Assembly (NCBI GenBank): GCA_964354225.1
Contig: CAYGZC010000327.1
Coordinates: forward strand, 1 to 21,896
Length of the DNA: 21,896 bases
DNA from: CAYGZC01 sp964354225
GTDB taxonomy: Bacteria; Bacteroidota; Ignavibacteria; UBA10030; SZUA-254
Direction of reading: 5' to 3'
This document shows positions 1 through 7,477 of the stretch, one piece after another. A program made the position numbers and the translations under genes. The notes below the pieces were generated by a model. It worked only from the letters and a program-made list of their open reading frames with translations. It was not told the origin of the DNA and ran no database searches. Every line of letters starts with the position of its first letter. Within the stretch, counting starts at the first letter, position 1.

Positions 1-2357
1 CTCAGCGCCATCGCTCCCGCCGCAAGCATCGGATCAAGCTTACCAAAAGCGGCGAGTGGTATTAATATTATATTATAAATGAATGCCCAGAAGAGATTCT
101 GTCGTATAATCTTCATCGTCCGCTTTGAAAGTTCTATCGCCGTAGTAACACTTCGTAAATCTCCCTTAACCAGAATTATATCGCCTGTCTCATTGGCGAT
201 GTCAGTACCGGTTCCCATCGCTATACCTAGGTCAGCTTGAGCAAGGGCGGGTGCATCGTTAATTCCATCTCCCACCATTTCGACAACTTTTCCTTCGGAT
301 TGAAGCTTTTTAATTTCTTCTGCTTTTTGATTCGGGAGCACTTCAGCAATAATATTTTCAATTCCAGCTTGTTTTCCGATGATAGAAGCGGTTTTCCTAT
401 TGTCACCCGTAATCATTGTGATGCTCAGCCCCATTTTTTTCATGCCATCCACTGCTTCCTGTGAACGTTCTTTAATCATATCCGAAACCCCAATTATCCC
501 GGCAGGTTGATTGTCAACAGAAATAAAAATTAGTGTGTAACCTTTTTCAACTAATTGATCAATAAGACTTTGATATCCATTTTTTAAATTAAATGTGGTT
601 TCTAAATATTTGAAACTTCCAATCTTAACATGTTTACCTTTAACAATTCCTTTTGCACCCTGTCCGGGAGTAGCTTCAAATTCTCGGACTGTGTCAGAAT
701 CGATTCCTTTCGATTGTGCATACTGAACAATTGCTTGGGCAAGAGGATGCTCAGATAATTTTTCAATGGATGCAACGTAGTGAAGTATTTCCTTTTCGTT
801 GAACGGTTGAATTGAATTGATAGCATTGACAGTTGGCTTGCCGATGGTTACAGTCCCAGTTTTGTCCAAAACAATCGTATCGATTTTGTGCGCAACTTCA
901 AGACTTCGTGCATTCTTGATAATGATTCCATGCTCCGCACCGTTTCCGGTTCCAACCATTATGGCTGTTGGTGTCGCTAATCCAAGTGCACACGGACATG
1001 CAACGATCAAAACAGCGATTGAGCTGAATATTGCATGCGCAAAACCTGACTCAGGACTAATTAACATCCATCCGATAAAAGAGAGTATAGCCATTGCCAA
1101 GACTGAGGGAATGAATATTGATGCAACTTTATCGGCAAGTTGTTGGATGGGTGCTTTCGAAGCTTGAGCTTCTTCCACCATCTTTACAATCTGGGAGAAG
1201 AGAGTATCCTTCACAACTTTCTTTGCTTGAAATATAAAACTCCCTGATTGGTTTATAGTTGCGCCGATTACTTCACTTCCTATCTGCTTCTCAGCTGGAA
1301 TGCTTTCACCCGTAATCATCGATTCATCAACAAATGAGTATCCTTCGATTACAGTACCATCAACCGGAATCCTTTCTCCCGGTTTTACGCGGAGTATATC
1401 ATCGACAAAAACGTTTTTGATTGGAATATCCATCTCTTTGCCATTCCGGATCACATGTGCAGTCTTTACTTGGAGATGAAATAATTTTTTAAGCGACTCG
1501 GATGCTCTACCTTTCGCTTTTGCTTCGAGCATTCTTCCCAAAAGAATAAGTGTTATGATTACGGCAGTCGTATCGTAAAAAGTTGAGGGATACTCTTCAA
1601 TTGATGTAAATATTTCTGGAATGAAAGTAGCTATTGCACTGAAAATGAAAGCGATAGTCGTTCCTATCGCAACCAATGTATTCATATCGGCAGAGAAATG
1701 TTTCAGCATCTTCCAGAAGCCAACGAAGAATCTCCTGCCAGACCAAATCAGCACCGGAGTCGTAAGCGTAAAAAGTAAATAATTTACCCAGAAGTGCGAA
1801 TGAGAAAAGAACATATTCAGGATCAAAATTGGAACTGTTAGGATAGCACTTAAGATAAAATCTCTTTTCAAAGTTGCATATTCTCTTTGCTCAAGATTTT
1901 CTTTTATGTCTTCGAGATTATCTTCTTCTGTCATAACGACTTGATAGCCGATCTCCTCAATTGATTTCTTGATACTTTCAATTGAAATCCTGGATTCGTC
2001 AAATGCTATAGTTGCCAATTCAGTTGCGAGATTGACGGAAGCGGAACTAACGCCATCCAGCTTCGATAGATTTGTTTGGATACGATTGACGCAGCTTGCA
2101 CAGTGCATCCCCTGGATAGGGAGCATGACGGATTTTGTTGAAGATAATGGAGGATGATTGATAGGTGATATATGATGATTGTTAACTGATGGCTGATGAG
2201 GGATTGAAGATGGAGGAGTAAGGTAGCTCTCTGGATTTTTATCAAAACGCTCTTTGCATCCCCTTGAACAAAAAAAGAAAGTTTCATCTTTATAGTTACT
2301 ACTTCCAGCGGCTTGGCTTTCTTCAGCTTCCATCAAACATACTGGGTCGATTTTCAT
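1..2357 (-). CDS. copA: Cu+-exporting P1B-type ATPase with YHS and HMA domains (3' end outside window)
   Basis: Pumps Cu+ (or Ag+) from the cytoplasm across the inner membrane using ATP. Reading the minus strand from ATG 2357 gives about 785 residues before the window edge. In order: a YHS metal-binding domain (DPVC at 4-7, Cys30, Cys34), a low-complexity linker (about 47-78), an HMA domain with GMHCASC (Cys86, Cys89), membrane helices, the actuator TGES motif, the CPC metal site (454-456), the phosphorylated Asp498 in DKTGT, SEHPLA, and GDGIND. The last visible residues are the YN-containing helix and LAAGAMAL, so the final helix and tail are missing. CPC plus the TM7 YN pair and the HMA domain support Cu+ rather than Zn2+. 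The start is chosen by AAGGAT about 6 bases upstream; the next ATG upstream hits a stop after three codons. It lies downstream of two other copper-binding genes on the same strand. Confidence 0.95.
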   Translation of the reverse strand, partial: MKIDPVCLMEAEESQAAGSSNYKDETFFFCSRGCKERFDKNPESYLTPPSSIPHQPSVNNHHISPINHPPLSSTKSVMLPIQGMHCASCVNRIQTNLSKLDGVSSASVNLATELATIAFDESRISIESIKKSIEEIGYQVVMTEEDNLEDIKENLEQREYATLKRDFILSAILTVPILILNMFFSHSHFWVNYLLFTLTTPVLIWSGRRFFVGFWKMLKHFSADMNTLVAIGTTIAFIFSAIATFIPEIFTSIEEYPSTFYDTTAVIITLILLGRMLEAKAKGRASESLKKLFHLQVKTAHVIRNGKEMDIPIKNVFVDDILRVKPGERIPVDGTVIEGYSFVDESMITGESIPAEKQIGSEVIGATINQSGSFIFQAKKVVKDTLFSQIVKMVEEAQASKAPIQQLADKVASIFIPSVLAMAILSFIGWMLISPESGFAHAIFSSIAVLIVACPCALGLATPTAIMVGTGNGAEHGIIIKNARSLEVAHKIDTIVLDKTGTVTIGKPTVNAINSIQPFNEKEILHYVASIEKLSEHPLAQAIVQYAQSKGIDSDTVREFEATPGQGAKGIVKGKHVKIGSFKYLETTFNLKNGYQSLIDQLVEKGYTLIFISVDNQPAGIIGVSDMIKERSQEAVDGMKKMGLSITMITGDNRKTASIIGKQAGIENIIAEVLPNQKAEEIKKLQSEGKVVEMVGDGINDAPALAQADLGIAMGTGTDIANETGDIILVKGDLRSVTTAIELSKRTMKIIRQNLFWAFIYNIILIPLAAFGKLDPMLAAGAMAL

Positions 2358-2385
2358 ATTAATCCTTCATATAAAAGAAAAAGCA

Positions 2386-2524
2386 GCTGTCCAAAAAGTA
2401 AAAAAATCTCGTCTGCCTGAGCTTGTCGAAGGCTCATTTCCGCTCCCATTCACATTTCGACAAGCGTTCGACTGAGCTCACGCCGAAGTCTCAATGTGAC
2501 GCGCTTTCGGACTTATTGGACAGC
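2386..2524. repeat. Small intergenic element with terminal inverted repeats
   Basis: A 139-bp stretch is bounded by GCTGTCCAA (2386-2394) and its exact reverse complement TTGGACAGC (2516-2524). Inside are CTTGTCGAA (2422-2430) and TTCGACAAG (2456-2464), a second inverted repeat. No convincing gene lies inside. The layout is like a MITE or a REP-type palindromic element. It separates the end of the MerP-like lipoprotein gene from the copA start and could fold in the transcript. Family assignment is inference. Confidence 0.55.
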
Positions 2525-2551
2525 CCCTCATTTATCAACGGGAATCTATCT

Positions 2552-2887
2552 TTAGTTTTGATGCTTGCAACAGTCAGGAAGATTCTCATAAGCTTCGGGG
2601 TCGCGTTTGCGATCGTTGGCATCGTAACCTGCACGTGTGATAGTAATTTCTATCGTTTCAAGATTTGTTTGCAATGGAAGATATTTTATCTCGATGGTTT
2701 TTGCTTCAAGGTCTGCTTCAAAATCTTTAACACCTTGAAGTGTAAATACTGCCTTCTTGATAGTTTCAATACACTGATCACAAACTATTGTGTTTGATCT
2801 AATGATTGTGGTTTGAAGATTTTCATCCTTTTTACATGCGCCGAACAATACGAGTAATAGAATCGAGAAGATGAGATAATATTTCAT
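2552..2887 (-). CDS. MerP/CopZ-like heavy-metal-associated lipoprotein
   Basis: Probable periplasmic or membrane-anchored metal-binding protein of 111 residues. It starts with a lipoprotein signal peptide ending in LFGAC, so Cys18 would be lipidated. An HMA-type ferredoxin-like fold follows, with the metal-binding CxxC as CDQC (Cys36, Cys39). The C-terminus carries an adjacent Cys pair (106-107) and a His. The family hands Cu+ or Hg2+ to transporters; the copA gene next in line on the same strand favours copper. No good ribosome binding site is visible before the ATG, which is odd, but the signal peptide makes this start convincing. A terminator-like hairpin separates it from the Cys-rich gene upstream, so it may have its own promoter or be transcribed by read-through. 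The exact metal is inferred. Confidence 0.85.
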   Translation of the reverse strand: MKYYLIFSILLLVLFGACKKDENLQTTIIRSNTIVCDQCIETIKKAVFTLQGVKDFEADLEAKTIEIKYLPLQTNLETIEITITRAGYDANDRKRDPEAYENLPDCCKHQN

Positions 2888-2910
2888 AAGGTCACGACTA
2901 AATCGTTTTG

Positions 2911-2949
2911 ATAAAAAATAAAAAGCCGTCCTTGTGAAAGGTACGGCTT
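2911..2949 (-). terminator. Rho-independent terminator after the Cys-rich protein gene
   Basis: On the minus strand AAGCCGT and CCTT (split by one bulged A) pair with AAGG and ACGGCTT around a TCAC loop. A T-rich run, TTTATTTTTTATC, follows directly. It lies 20 bases past the stop codon of the Cys-rich gene, so it should end that transcript before the MerP-like gene. Confidence 0.85.
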
Positions 2950-2969
2950 ATACAGATATTTAAATTTTA

Positions 2970-3491
2970 TTATTCGTGTGTTTTTTCGGTTTTAGATTCT
3001 TTATCCTTTGTATCGGTGGCTTTTGCTTTATCTTTGCAGCAATCTTTAGAACCTGCTTTTGCCATGTCGCATCCGGCTTTCTTGCCATCTTTCGACATAT
3101 CACATTTTGTTTTATCACCATGTGTGCAATTTTCAGCACCTGCCTTTGCCATGTCGCATCCGGCTTTCTTACCATCTTTCGACATGTCACATTTTGCTTT
3201 ATCACCATGCGAGCAGTTTTCACTCATCTTACCATCTTTCGACATGTCACATTTTGCTTTATCGCCCTTCGAGCAATTTTCGCTCATCTTCCCATCTTTC
3301 TTACAGCAATCTTTTGAAGCAGCTTCACCTTTCTTGCAGCAATCCTTGCCGCCGGATTTCATACTGGTCATGGAGCAATCTGATTTTTTATCCGATGCTT
3401 TCTTTGCCACATCACCCTTTGTTTGGGCAGTTACGAGTGCAAAAGAGATGATGATAGTTAGCGCGAGCACGAGGAACATTCTGAGTTTCAT
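2970..3491 (-). CDS. Secreted Cys/Met/Lys-rich tandem-repeat protein, putative metal binder
   Basis: No named family recognised. The product has 173 residues, a signal peptide (about 1-22, cleavage after VTA), and a mature part that is almost entirely short repeats. There are 15 cysteines, at 39, 51, 52, 62, 63, 73, 81, 93, 101, 112, 122, 130, 141, 151 and 152. Recurring units are KCDMSKDGK, AGCDMAKAG, SENCSxGD and KDCC. Cysteine, methionine and a few His residues with many Lys and Asp suggest a soluble periplasmic metal sponge or carrier. The start is supported by AAGGAT seven bases upstream. It is followed by its own terminator and lies beside two copper genes. The long open frames opposite it come from the repeat composition. 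Function is inference from composition and neighbours. Confidence 0.8.
   Translation of the reverse strand: MKLRMFLVLALTIIISFALVTAQTKGDVAKKASDKKSDCSMTSMKSGGKDCCKKGEAASKDCCKKDGKMSENCSKGDKAKCDMSKDGKMSENCSHGDKAKCDMSKDGKKAGCDMAKAGAENCTHGDKTKCDMSKDGKKAGCDMAKAGSKDCCKDKAKATDTKDKESKTEKTHE
3058..3300 (-). repeat. In-frame tandem repeats inside the Cys-rich gene
   Basis: Two 60-bp units (3181-3240 and 3241-3300) are nearly identical and each encodes 20 residues. Two further units begin at about 3061 and 3148, giving a period of 87 bp (29 residues). Both periods are multiples of three, so copy-number change would keep the reading frame. This points to growth by duplication or slippage. Confidence 0.85.
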
Positions 3492-4033
3492 AAATATCCT
3501 TTCATTTGATTGATGAGTCTACTCTAAAAAGTAGAAAAGTTTGATTCCAGACTTGAATTTTGTGCGTTATTCACATGTTTTTCTCTTGAAAACTAACTTT
3601 TTAGATTCGACTCATTGATTATTGATGATCTGAAATACGTGTTATAAATTAACGAATTATTAGGGATAAATGCAAGAGAAATTTATCTGAATATGACTAT
3701 TTTACAAATTATGTCTTTTTCATGTCTGATTCAATACGCACAGTCTTATTATTTTTTTACAAATATTTCGAGATTCTAAACGAATTTTGTTTTAAAAGTG
3801 ACAGCACAGATGGAATATATTTTTACTTTCCATTCACTTTTTCAAGCTGCTCTATTTTCATCAAAATACATTTTAAAAAATGGATTAACGAGAAATAAAA
3901 AATCCTAAAGGTACAAATCAAGTTACTCGTTAAAATTAGATAATAGTATGAAAATATTCTCTGAATTGCTATATTGAAGCGTTATTTTTTGTAATGTGAA
4001 AAACTCAAATTGATTATTAATTAAGGATATCAA
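3492..4033. other. AT-rich intergenic region between divergent genes
   Basis: About 540 bases with no convincing gene separate the Cys-rich gene (minus) from the ammonia-lyase operon (plus). Promoters for both should lie here, but I could not identify a clear pair of boxes. CTACT (3519-3523) and AGTAG (3530-3534) form a short inverted repeat just upstream of the Cys-rich gene that could be an operator. AAGGAT lies six bases before the lyase ATG. No tRNA or structured RNA is recognised. Confidence 0.5.
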
Positions 4034-5557
4034 ATGGCAATTATATTAAATGGCTCAGAATTAACGATTGATAAACTCGTTGGAATAGCACGTCATGGTG
4101 AAAAGGTTGAATTACATCCAGAAGCTTTACAAAGAATTAAAATCTGCCGTACGATGTTGGAAGAAAAACTAAAAGCACGGGAGATTATGTATGGAACAAA
4201 CACCGGCATCGGTGAATTTTCTGAAGTTGTTCTAAACGATGAACAAGTAAAAGAGTTTCAGAAATACTTGATCTACAATCATGCGGCAGGAATCGGAGAC
4301 CCGGCGCCGATTGAGTATGTGCGCGGCGCAATGGCGGCGAGAATAAATGTGCATGCTCATGGGAACTCCGGCTGTCGTCCTGAAATAACTCTTACACTCG
4401 TCGAGATGTTAAACAAAGGTGTAACACCTGTTGTTTGTCAGAAGGGATCAGTTGGTGCATGCGGAGACCTTGCGCCAATGTCTCAGATCGCTTTGCTGAT
4501 GATGGGTGAGGGAGAGGCGTATTACAAAGGCGAAAAACTTGCCGGCAAAGTTGCAATGGAAAAGGCGGGCATTCCAATACCCGGACTTCAAGCACGCGAC
4601 GGCTTGGCAACTATTAACGGCTCGAACTTACTAACGGCAATGAGTGCAATTCATCTCTACGATATCAATCGTTGGTTGAAGCAAGCGGAGATTGCTTGTG
4701 CTATGTCGCTTGAAGCTTTGTTTGCCAACTTGAAACCGTATGATGCTCGATTGCATGAATTGCGCGGTTTCCTCGGTGCTATCCGAAGTGCAAAAGCAAT
4801 CATGGTTTGCATTAAAGGGAGTGATCTCCAAACCGGAAAGATGAAAACGAAAGTACAGGATGCATATTCGATGCGATCATCACCGCAGGTTATTGGTACG
4901 GCTCACGATGCGGTAGCTTATGCGAAGAAGCAAGTTGAAATAGAATTGAATGGAGTTGGAGACAATCCTATTTTTCTTCCCGAAGAAAAACTTACACTCA
5001 CAGGTGCAAACTTCCAGGGTTCACCTGTTTCACTCCCGATGGATATGGTTGGTGTGGCAGTTACGATGGTAAGCGTTCTCTCTGAACGCCGACTCAATCG
5101 ACTTCTCAATCCAGCATTAAATGTTGGACTACCGGCTTTCTTAACAAAAGGTGCGGGAATGTTTTCCGGTTTGATGCTCAGCCAATACACTGCTGATATG
5201 CAGATTGTTGAGCAGCGGATTCTTTCGACACCCGCATCAATTCAATCAATTCCCGCCGCTGCGGATCAGGAAGATTTCGTTTCAATGGGAATGAACACTG
5301 CAATTAAGAATGGTCAAATACTAGATAACGCTTACGGTGTTCTTGGTATTGAGTTCATGGCGGCGGCTCAGGCACTTGATTTCCGTGAGTTCACACCGGG
5401 CGTTGGTGTTCGGAAAGCAAAAGAAGTAATTCGTAAACATGTCGATCATCTCGATATCGACCGACCACTATATCCTGACCATACAAAAATGAAAGAAGTT
5501 GTTAAGTCGTGTGAGATATTGGAAGAAGTTGAGAAAGTGGCAGGAAGTTTAGAATAA
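4034..5557 (+). CDS. MIO-type (histidine/aromatic amino acid) ammonia-lyase with Ala-Cys-Gly triad
   Basis: The family removes ammonia from histidine, phenylalanine or tyrosine, giving urocanate or cinnamates; a few members are aminomutases. The 507-residue length matches bacterial HutH. Conserved residues match Pseudomonas putida HAL almost position for position: Tyr53 (YGTNTGIG), His83 (NHAAG), Asn195, Gln275, Tyr278, Arg281 (QDAYSMR), Phe327 and Glu413 (QEDFVSMG). The cofactor triad, normally Ala-Ser-Gly, reads Ala142-Cys143-Gly144 (codons GCA TGC GGA). His83 and Glu413 lean towards histidine, but NHAAG and FVSMG are not typical HutH, so the substrate is open. No other hut gene is nearby. 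It is first in a tight cluster with gatE, gatD and an MFS gene; AAGGAT precedes the start. The family is certain, the reaction is not. Confidence 0.93.
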   Translation: MAIILNGSELTIDKLVGIARHGEKVELHPEALQRIKICRTMLEEKLKAREIMYGTNTGIGEFSEVVLNDEQVKEFQKYLIYNHAAGIGDPAPIEYVRGAMAARINVHAHGNSGCRPEITLTLVEMLNKGVTPVVCQKGSVGACGDLAPMSQIALLMMGEGEAYYKGEKLAGKVAMEKAGIPIPGLQARDGLATINGSNLLTAMSAIHLYDINRWLKQAEIACAMSLEALFANLKPYDARLHELRGFLGAIRSAKAIMVCIKGSDLQTGKMKTKVQDAYSMRSSPQVIGTAHDAVAYAKKQVEIELNGVGDNPIFLPEEKLTLTGANFQGSPVSLPMDMVGVAVTMVSVLSERRLNRLLNPALNVGLPAFLTKGAGMFSGLMLSQYTADMQIVEQRILSTPASIQSIPAAADQEDFVSMGMNTAIKNGQILDNAYGVLGIEFMAAAQALDFREFTPGVGVRKAKEVIRKHVDHLDIDRPLYPDHTKMKEVVKSCEILEEVEKVAGSLE

Positions 5558-5563
5558 TCAGAT

Positions 5564-7477
5564 ATGAATAAATTTAAATTCAAACCATTTACCGAAATGA
5601 CTGAAGCCGATTATGCAACTGTCGGATTCAAATCGGGTTTAGAAATTCATCAACAACTTTTAACTGAAAAGAAACTTTTTTGCCGCTGTCCTGCCGGTCG
5701 GTACAGCGATAAGTACGATGCTGAAATACTTCGTCATATGCGTCCAACATTATCGGAGCTTGGTGAATATGACGGCACGGCGTTGATGGAATTCAAAACG
5801 AAAAAAGAAATCATTTATCGCATCAAACGCGAAACAGTTTGCACATACGAGATGGATGATACACCGCCATTTCAAATTGACGAACATGCGCTTGATAGCG
5901 CTCTTGCAATCGGAATCTTGTATGGATGCACAATGGTGGATGAGGTTCACATCGCTCGGAAGCAATATTTAGATGGAAGTATACCAACAGGATTTCAGCG
6001 GACAGCTATTGTTGGAGTGGATGGAATAATTCCATATAAAAATCGTGAAATAAAAATTATACAGCTTTCGATCGAAGAGGATGCTTGCCGAGAAGTTAGC
6101 GATATCGGTCATCGCAGAGTCTATATAACAGATCGATTGGGAATGCCGTTGATTGAAACAGTCACCGGTCCTGATATGCGCACACCGATTGAAGTTGCCG
6201 AAGTGGCACAGATATGCAGACGGTTGGTCAGAAGTACCGGAAGAGTCCGTACAGGTATCGGCGCCGGCAGGGAGGATGTTAACGTTAGCGTCATAGGTGG
6301 AACACGAATTGAAATAAAAGGCGTACCTCGAATCGTTAACATACCGCTTTTAACTTATAACGAGGCGATGCGGCAATGGAATTTATTGCGGCTGAAAGAA
6401 GAACTACTTCGCAGAGGTATTTCAACAAAAACTTTTAAATCCAAGACTGAGAATGTTACCAAGCTTCTTCGAAAAACCAGATACCAGCCGATACAAAACG
6501 CAATTGAAAAAGGGATGAAAATAAATTGTGTGCTTTTGCAAGGATACAAAGGATTGTTGAGATGGCAAACTCAGACCGATACATATTTTTCAAGAGAGAT
6601 TTCTGATCGCGTTCGCGTTGTTGCATGCCTAACAACTTTGCCGAACATAATTCACTCGGATAGTTCCGGAGACACAATCGCCGCATCTGAATGGCAAAAT
6701 ATTAAAAAGCAGATTGGTGGTACCGACGAAGACACATTAGTTTTAGTCTGGGGTGATGAACAGGATGCAAATACAGGTGCTCAGGAAATTGTAATACGGG
6801 CAAAAGAAGCGACGATCGGGATTCCATCAGAAACACGTCAAGCTTTTAGAGACGGGACAAACGGTTTTGAGAGAATACTCCCGGGTCCTGATAGAATGTA
6901 CCCTGATACAGATTTGCCCCCAAAACGGATCGAAGATGAAAGGTTGGATAAATTACGTCTCACTTTGCCGAATCGAATCTGGGAAAATGAAAAGTGGTAT
7001 CGTAAATTAAAAATTCCTTCCGATGTCATCGAACCTCTTGCAGTTTCTAAATACACAAAGCTATTTGAGGCGTTAGTGAAGGATTCGAAATTGAATCCGA
7101 CGTTAATTGCAGTTGTTTTAATTCAATATCAAAAGCGTTTAAAAATATTTTTCCCAAAAGCGAAACAAATTGATATAAAAACCTTTGAAGAAATATTTGA
7201 AGCGTTTAAATCCGGTATGATCACAAGAGAAGGAATCTTCTTAGCAATGAAGAGTTTCTTGGCAAATGGTAAATTGCGTTTTCCAAAGAAAATCAAATCT
7301 ACTGAACTGTCGAAAGTTATTAACGATTCAAAAAAAGCAATCAAAAAAATGAAAGTTCAAAAAGAAGAAAAGAAAACTGAAATTCTAATCGGTTTGATAA
7401 TGAATAAAGTAAGAGGCAAGATAGACGGTAAACTTGTTGCGGAGAAAATCGGATTCCAGGGAAAGGTGAAAAACTAA
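5564..7477 (+). CDS. gatE: Archaeal-type Glu-tRNA(Gln) amidotransferase subunit E
   Basis: GatE binds Glu-tRNA(Gln), activates the glutamyl group with ATP and amidates it with ammonia from GatD. The 637 residues match archaeal GatE and exceed bacterial GatB. Visible marks: GLEIHQQL (25-32), CRCP (40-43), RPTLSELGEYD (60-70), GFQRT (143-147), EEDACRE (171-177), REDVNVS (236-242), an inserted GAD-type region (about 290-420), and PGPDRMYPDTDLPP (440-453), followed by helical and Lys-rich tail domains. The HQQL and MYPDTDLPP signatures separate it from GatB. The start lies six bases after the lyase stop with no strong ribosome site, suggesting translational coupling. The gene ends inside the gatD start codon. 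Archaea are the usual home of this protein, so the bacterial setting suggests transfer. Its tRNA role here is inferred. Confidence 0.93.
   Translation: MNKFKFKPFTEMTEADYATVGFKSGLEIHQQLLTEKKLFCRCPAGRYSDKYDAEILRHMRPTLSELGEYDGTALMEFKTKKEIIYRIKRETVCTYEMDDTPPFQIDEHALDSALAIGILYGCTMVDEVHIARKQYLDGSIPTGFQRTAIVGVDGIIPYKNREIKIIQLSIEEDACREVSDIGHRRVYITDRLGMPLIETVTGPDMRTPIEVAEVAQICRRLVRSTGRVRTGIGAGREDVNVSVIGGTRIEIKGVPRIVNIPLLTYNEAMRQWNLLRLKEELLRRGISTKTFKSKTENVTKLLRKTRYQPIQNAIEKGMKINCVLLQGYKGLLRWQTQTDTYFSREISDRVRVVACLTTLPNIIHSDSSGDTIAASEWQNIKKQIGGTDEDTLVLVWGDEQDANTGAQEIVIRAKEATIGIPSETRQAFRDGTNGFERILPGPDRMYPDTDLPPKRIEDERLDKLRLTLPNRIWENEKWYRKLKIPSDVIEPLAVSKYTKLFEALVKDSKLNPTLIAVVLIQYQKRLKIFFPKAKQIDIKTFEEIFEAFKSGMITREGIFLAMKSFLANGKLRFPKKIKSTELSKVINDSKKAIKKMKVQKEEKKTEILIGLIMNKVRGKIDGKLVAEKIGFQGKVKN

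Noticed and set aside
3181..3300. Regular repeats that might be a CRISPR array
   Set aside because: The units are direct, without unique spacers, and keep a reading frame with a signal peptide, so they are coding tandem repeats.
2976..3513. Long plus-strand open frames opposite the Cys-rich protein gene
   Set aside because: They mirror the repeats of the minus-strand gene, lack ribosome sites and give low-complexity Phe/Cys/His proteins without family features.
5564..7477. Ordinary bacterial GatB
   Set aside because: The length, inserted GAD-type region, HQQL and MYPDTDLPP motifs and adjacent GatD fit GatE.
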